In this document: positions 62,918-64,000 of the stretch, one piece after another
How positions within the stretch are numbered: position 1 is the first letter of the stretch
How the letters are laid out: each line of letters begins with the position of its first letter
From: JAUNSR01 sp036655355
Lineage (GTDB): Bacteria; Bacteroidota; Bacteroidia; Bacteroidales; JAUNSR01
Assembly: GCA_036655355.1 (NCBI GenBank)
Contig: JAVVQG010000016.1
Span: 1 to 64,000, forward strand
Direction: 5' to 3'
Length of the DNA: 64,000 bases
Notes under the pieces: model-generated
Told to the model about the DNA's origin: nothing
What the model saw: the letters and a program-made list of their open reading frames with translations, nothing else
Databases searched by the model: none
Translations under genes and position numbers: made by a program

Positions 62918-64000
62918 ATGCTAAGAAAAATACTTATTCTCTCCCTTTGGGGGAGCTGCTGCTATCAAGCCATCGCTCAACACACCGGAATCGTATTTGA
63001 AGATAAAAATCTGAATGGTATTCAGGATCCTTCTGAAAAAGGATTGGAGGGAGTACCGGTTTCAGATGGTCTTCATGTTGTAAAAACGGATAGTCGGGGC
63101 TATTTTCAGCTTCCCGGACATCAGCGGGAACGATTTATCTTTGTGACTACACCGGATAACTACATGCCGGTTCAGAACCATTACCTCCCCATTGAAAAAG
63201 CGAAAGACTCCTATTCTTTCGGGTTAAAACGCTATCGTGCAACCGATAAAAGCGGTGCACACCGGTTCGTCCACATCTCCGATACGGAGATATTCAATAC
63301 TCAAAATCACGAAGACTGGGTGAACGGTCTGAAGCAATATGCGAACAATGAGCAGATCGGTTTCATGATCTGTACCGGCGATATCTGTTATGAAAACGGA
63401 TTGAAAAATCATATCAAATTGATGAACAGCGATAACATGCATACCCGTATGGTGTATACGATCGGGAATCATGACTTGGTAAAAGGAAAATATGGCGAAG
63501 CGTTGTTCGAAAGTATTTATGGTCCGGTTTATTACTCCTTTGATCTTGGAAACGTGCACTATGTGATTACCCCGATGTTGGGCGGAGATCATCGTCCGAA
63601 TTATACCAAAGAGGATGTATATCGATGGTTGAAAAATGACTTGGCACAGGTGCCGGCAGAGAAAGCCGTTGTGTTTTTCAACCATGACCTGCTGACGAAT
63701 TCCGATGCGTTCGTATATGGAATCAATGAAGAGGAAAAGATTGACCTGAACAGCCGGAATCTCAAGGCTTGGCTCTACGGACACTGGCATATACATTATA
63801 TGAAGAAACAGGGGGAGGTGCTTGCCATATCCACTGCAGCTCCGGACAAGGGAGGGATTGACCATTCAACCAGCGCATTCCGCGTCATGCATGTGGATAA
63901 GAAGGGGGATTGTCGCTCGGAACTACGTTATTCTTATCTGAATAATCAGATTGAGGTTCCTTCCGTTTGCAATGGAAAGGTTCCGGTTTTGAAAGATGGT
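62918..64000 (+). CDS. Secreted metallophosphoesterase, cut off by the window end
   Basis: The reading frame stays open to the last base; the visible 361 codons start with a signal peptide (MLRKILILSLWGSCC..AIAQ). An N-terminal beta domain of the carboxypeptidase-regulatory-like type (about 23-95; GIVFEDKNLNGIQDPSEKGL) precedes a calcineurin-like phosphoesterase domain (about 110-320). Metal-binding residues are visible: HISDTE, TGDICYEN, GNHDLV, FNHDLL and YGHWHIHY. A C-terminal domain continues past the edge. It sits 123 bases after the GH2 gene on the same strand, so it may belong to the same sugar-use locus. Confidence 0.9.
   Translation, partial: MLRKILILSLWGSCCYQAIAQHTGIVFEDKNLNGIQDPSEKGLEGVPVSDGLHVVKTDSRGYFQLPGHQRERFIFVTTPDNYMPVQNHYLPIEKAKDSYSFGLKRYRATDKSGAHRFVHISDTEIFNTQNHEDWVNGLKQYANNEQIGFMICTGDICYENGLKNHIKLMNSDNMHTRMVYTIGNHDLVKGKYGEALFESIYGPVYYSFDLGNVHYVITPMLGGDHRPNYTKEDVYRWLKNDLAQVPAEKAVVFFNHDLLTNSDAFVYGINEEEKIDLNSRNLKAWLYGHWHIHYMKKQGEVLAISTAAPDKGGIDHSTSAFRVMHVDKKGDCRSELRYSYLNNQIEVPSVCNGKVPVLKDG

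Overview
This window looks like chromosomal DNA of a member of the order Bacteroidales, most likely Parabacteroides or a close relative (an inference from gene content; no search was run). The evidence is the promoter style (TTTG, about 20 bases, then TAnnTTTG, upstream of several genes), an Fnr/Crp regulator, an AraC-controlled GH2 glycosidase, a folP-cdaA pair, an argR-GNAT-argG-argC-argD cluster, MacB-type permeases under sigma-54 control, and start sites that rarely have a strong Shine-Dalgarno sequence. Coding density is high. A 100-N assembly gap splits a tRNA-Val locus at about 14.1 kb.

Layout. 0-4.7 kb: efp and rpmH (divergent), then a two-gene Septu-type (PtuA ATPase plus PtuB HNH nuclease) defence module set among core genes, then mdh behind a structured leader. 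4.8-9.3 kb: nadK and a CBS protein diverge from pdxJ followed by an ExbB/ExbD/TonB-type envelope energy operon. 9.4-14.3 kb: asnS, a pseudouridine synthase with a long heptad-repeat tail, purB and tRNA-Val. 14.4-20.4 kb: a repeat island, a small exported protein, and a TolC/HlyD/two ABC-2 permease exporter operon that has no ATPase of its own. 20.7-26.4 kb: an anchored coiled-coil protein, then a PASTA protein, RluD-type synthase, Ddl and an acyltransferase, and a VanZ protein. 26.6-30.8 kb: an SNF-type transporter, an anchored helix-hairpin-helix protein, FolP and the diadenylate cyclase CdaA.

30.9-43.3 kb: a divergent pair of a NagB/PIG-L fusion and canonical nagB; the arginine operon; a Crp/Fnr regulator convergent with a MATE pump; then proC overlapping a Fic-family gene. 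43.3-57.0 kb: the most striking region. It is a MacAB/TolC-like export locus with three large FtsX-type permeases, one ATPase, one adaptor and one outer-membrane channel, in two operons that flank an oppositely oriented histidine kinase and NtrC-family activator. Each operon is preceded by a sigma-54 promoter, and upstream of each are two 17-bp palindromes spaced by two DNA turns. The distance from palindrome to promoter is the same (56 bp) at both sites, which strongly suggests that the kinase/activator pair controls this exporter.

57.0-64.0 kb: a cystine/dicarboxylate-type symporter, then an AraC regulator, a secreted GH2 glycosidase and a metallophosphoesterase cut off by the window end. 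Four intergenic places (14.4, 25.9, 41.5 and 52.6 kb) each carry about three tandem copies of unrelated short units.
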